This document shows positions 63,981 through 64,000 of a DNA stretch of 64,000 nucleotides, one piece after another (position 1 is the first letter of the stretch; each line of letters begins with the position of its first letter). The DNA is from Rhodococcus rhodnii NBRC 100604 (lineage in GTDB: Bacteria > Actinomycetota > Actinomycetes > Mycobacteriales > Mycobacteriaceae), in the NCBI RefSeq assembly GCF_001894925.1, contig NZ_BCXD01000017.1:52591-116590 (forward strand), in the 5' to 3' direction. The notes under the pieces were generated by a model, which was not told the origin of the DNA, did not search any database, and saw nothing but the letters and a program-made list of their open reading frames with translations. A program made the translations under genes and the position numbers.

Positions 63981-64000
63981 CGTCTCGGGTGCAGAACGCA

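Overview
The window reads as chromosome of a mycolic-acid-containing, very GC-rich actinobacterium, most likely Rhodococcus or a close relative. The basis is a complete mycolate/arabinogalactan cluster (accD4-pks13-fadD32, a Rv3802c-type lipase, two antigen-85 mycolyltransferases, aftB, ubiA, PAP2, glfT2, glf) in the same order as M. tuberculosis Rv3799c-Rv3809c. It is followed by genes matching Rv3811-Rv3818 and then a serS-to-glpQ1 block matching Rv3834c-Rv3843c. Codon use is uniformly GC-rich. I see no insertion sequence, prophage, tRNA, rRNA or CRISPR array. Gene names rest on motif recognition and synteny, not on searches.

Bases 1-11,850 are accessory. A SnoaL-like fragment diverges from a marR gene over three operator-like repeats. 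A TetR gene then sits between two arms. The leftward arm carries two DUF1989 proteins (probable carboxyguanidine deiminase CgdA/CgdB), a biotin-dependent urea/guanidine carboxylase and a frameshifted allophanate hydrolase. The rightward arm carries an unrecognised protein, an isopenicillin-N-synthase-like Fe(II)/2-oxoglutarate oxygenase that resembles ethylene-forming enzyme, and a sodium:solute symporter. My reading is a guanidine or guanidino-compound catabolic island: import, oxidative release of guanidine, then carboxylation, deimination and hydrolysis to ammonia and CO2. The oxygenase step is a hypothesis.

Bases 11,900-33,600 are the leftward mycolate/arabinogalactan region. glf, glfT2, PAP2, ubiA and aftB overlap and form one transcription unit. 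The two mycolyltransferases, a DUF732 lipoprotein, the Rv3802c lipase, a luciferase-like monooxygenase, fadD32, then pks13/accD4 follow, with strong hairpins between several of them.

Bases 33,700-44,500 hold a TipA-type MerR regulator, a divergent SpoIID-like/PGRP-amidase pair, a HAD phosphatase, two PlsC acyltransferases, a secreted repeat protein, a metallo-beta-lactamase-fold/Rieske protein and an MFS transporter with no usable start codon.

Bases 44,500-61,600 combine iron storage (bfr, bfd, bfrB and a DUF2470 gene, three of them behind IdeR-type iron boxes) with serS, envelope proteins, prephenate dehydratase, a phosphoglycerate-mutase-like protein, an LCP ligase and glpQ1. A PE/PPE/EspG triad (49,569-51,953) sits inside this block with no ESX core genes nearby.

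The right end has a 467-bp intergenic region with a cluster of actinobacterial DnaA-box sequences and a 36-bp palindrome, then sppA and a second luciferase-like monooxygenase. Four different proteins carry LGFP repeats, and a palindromic element of about 70 bp occurs three times, each time between convergent genes.
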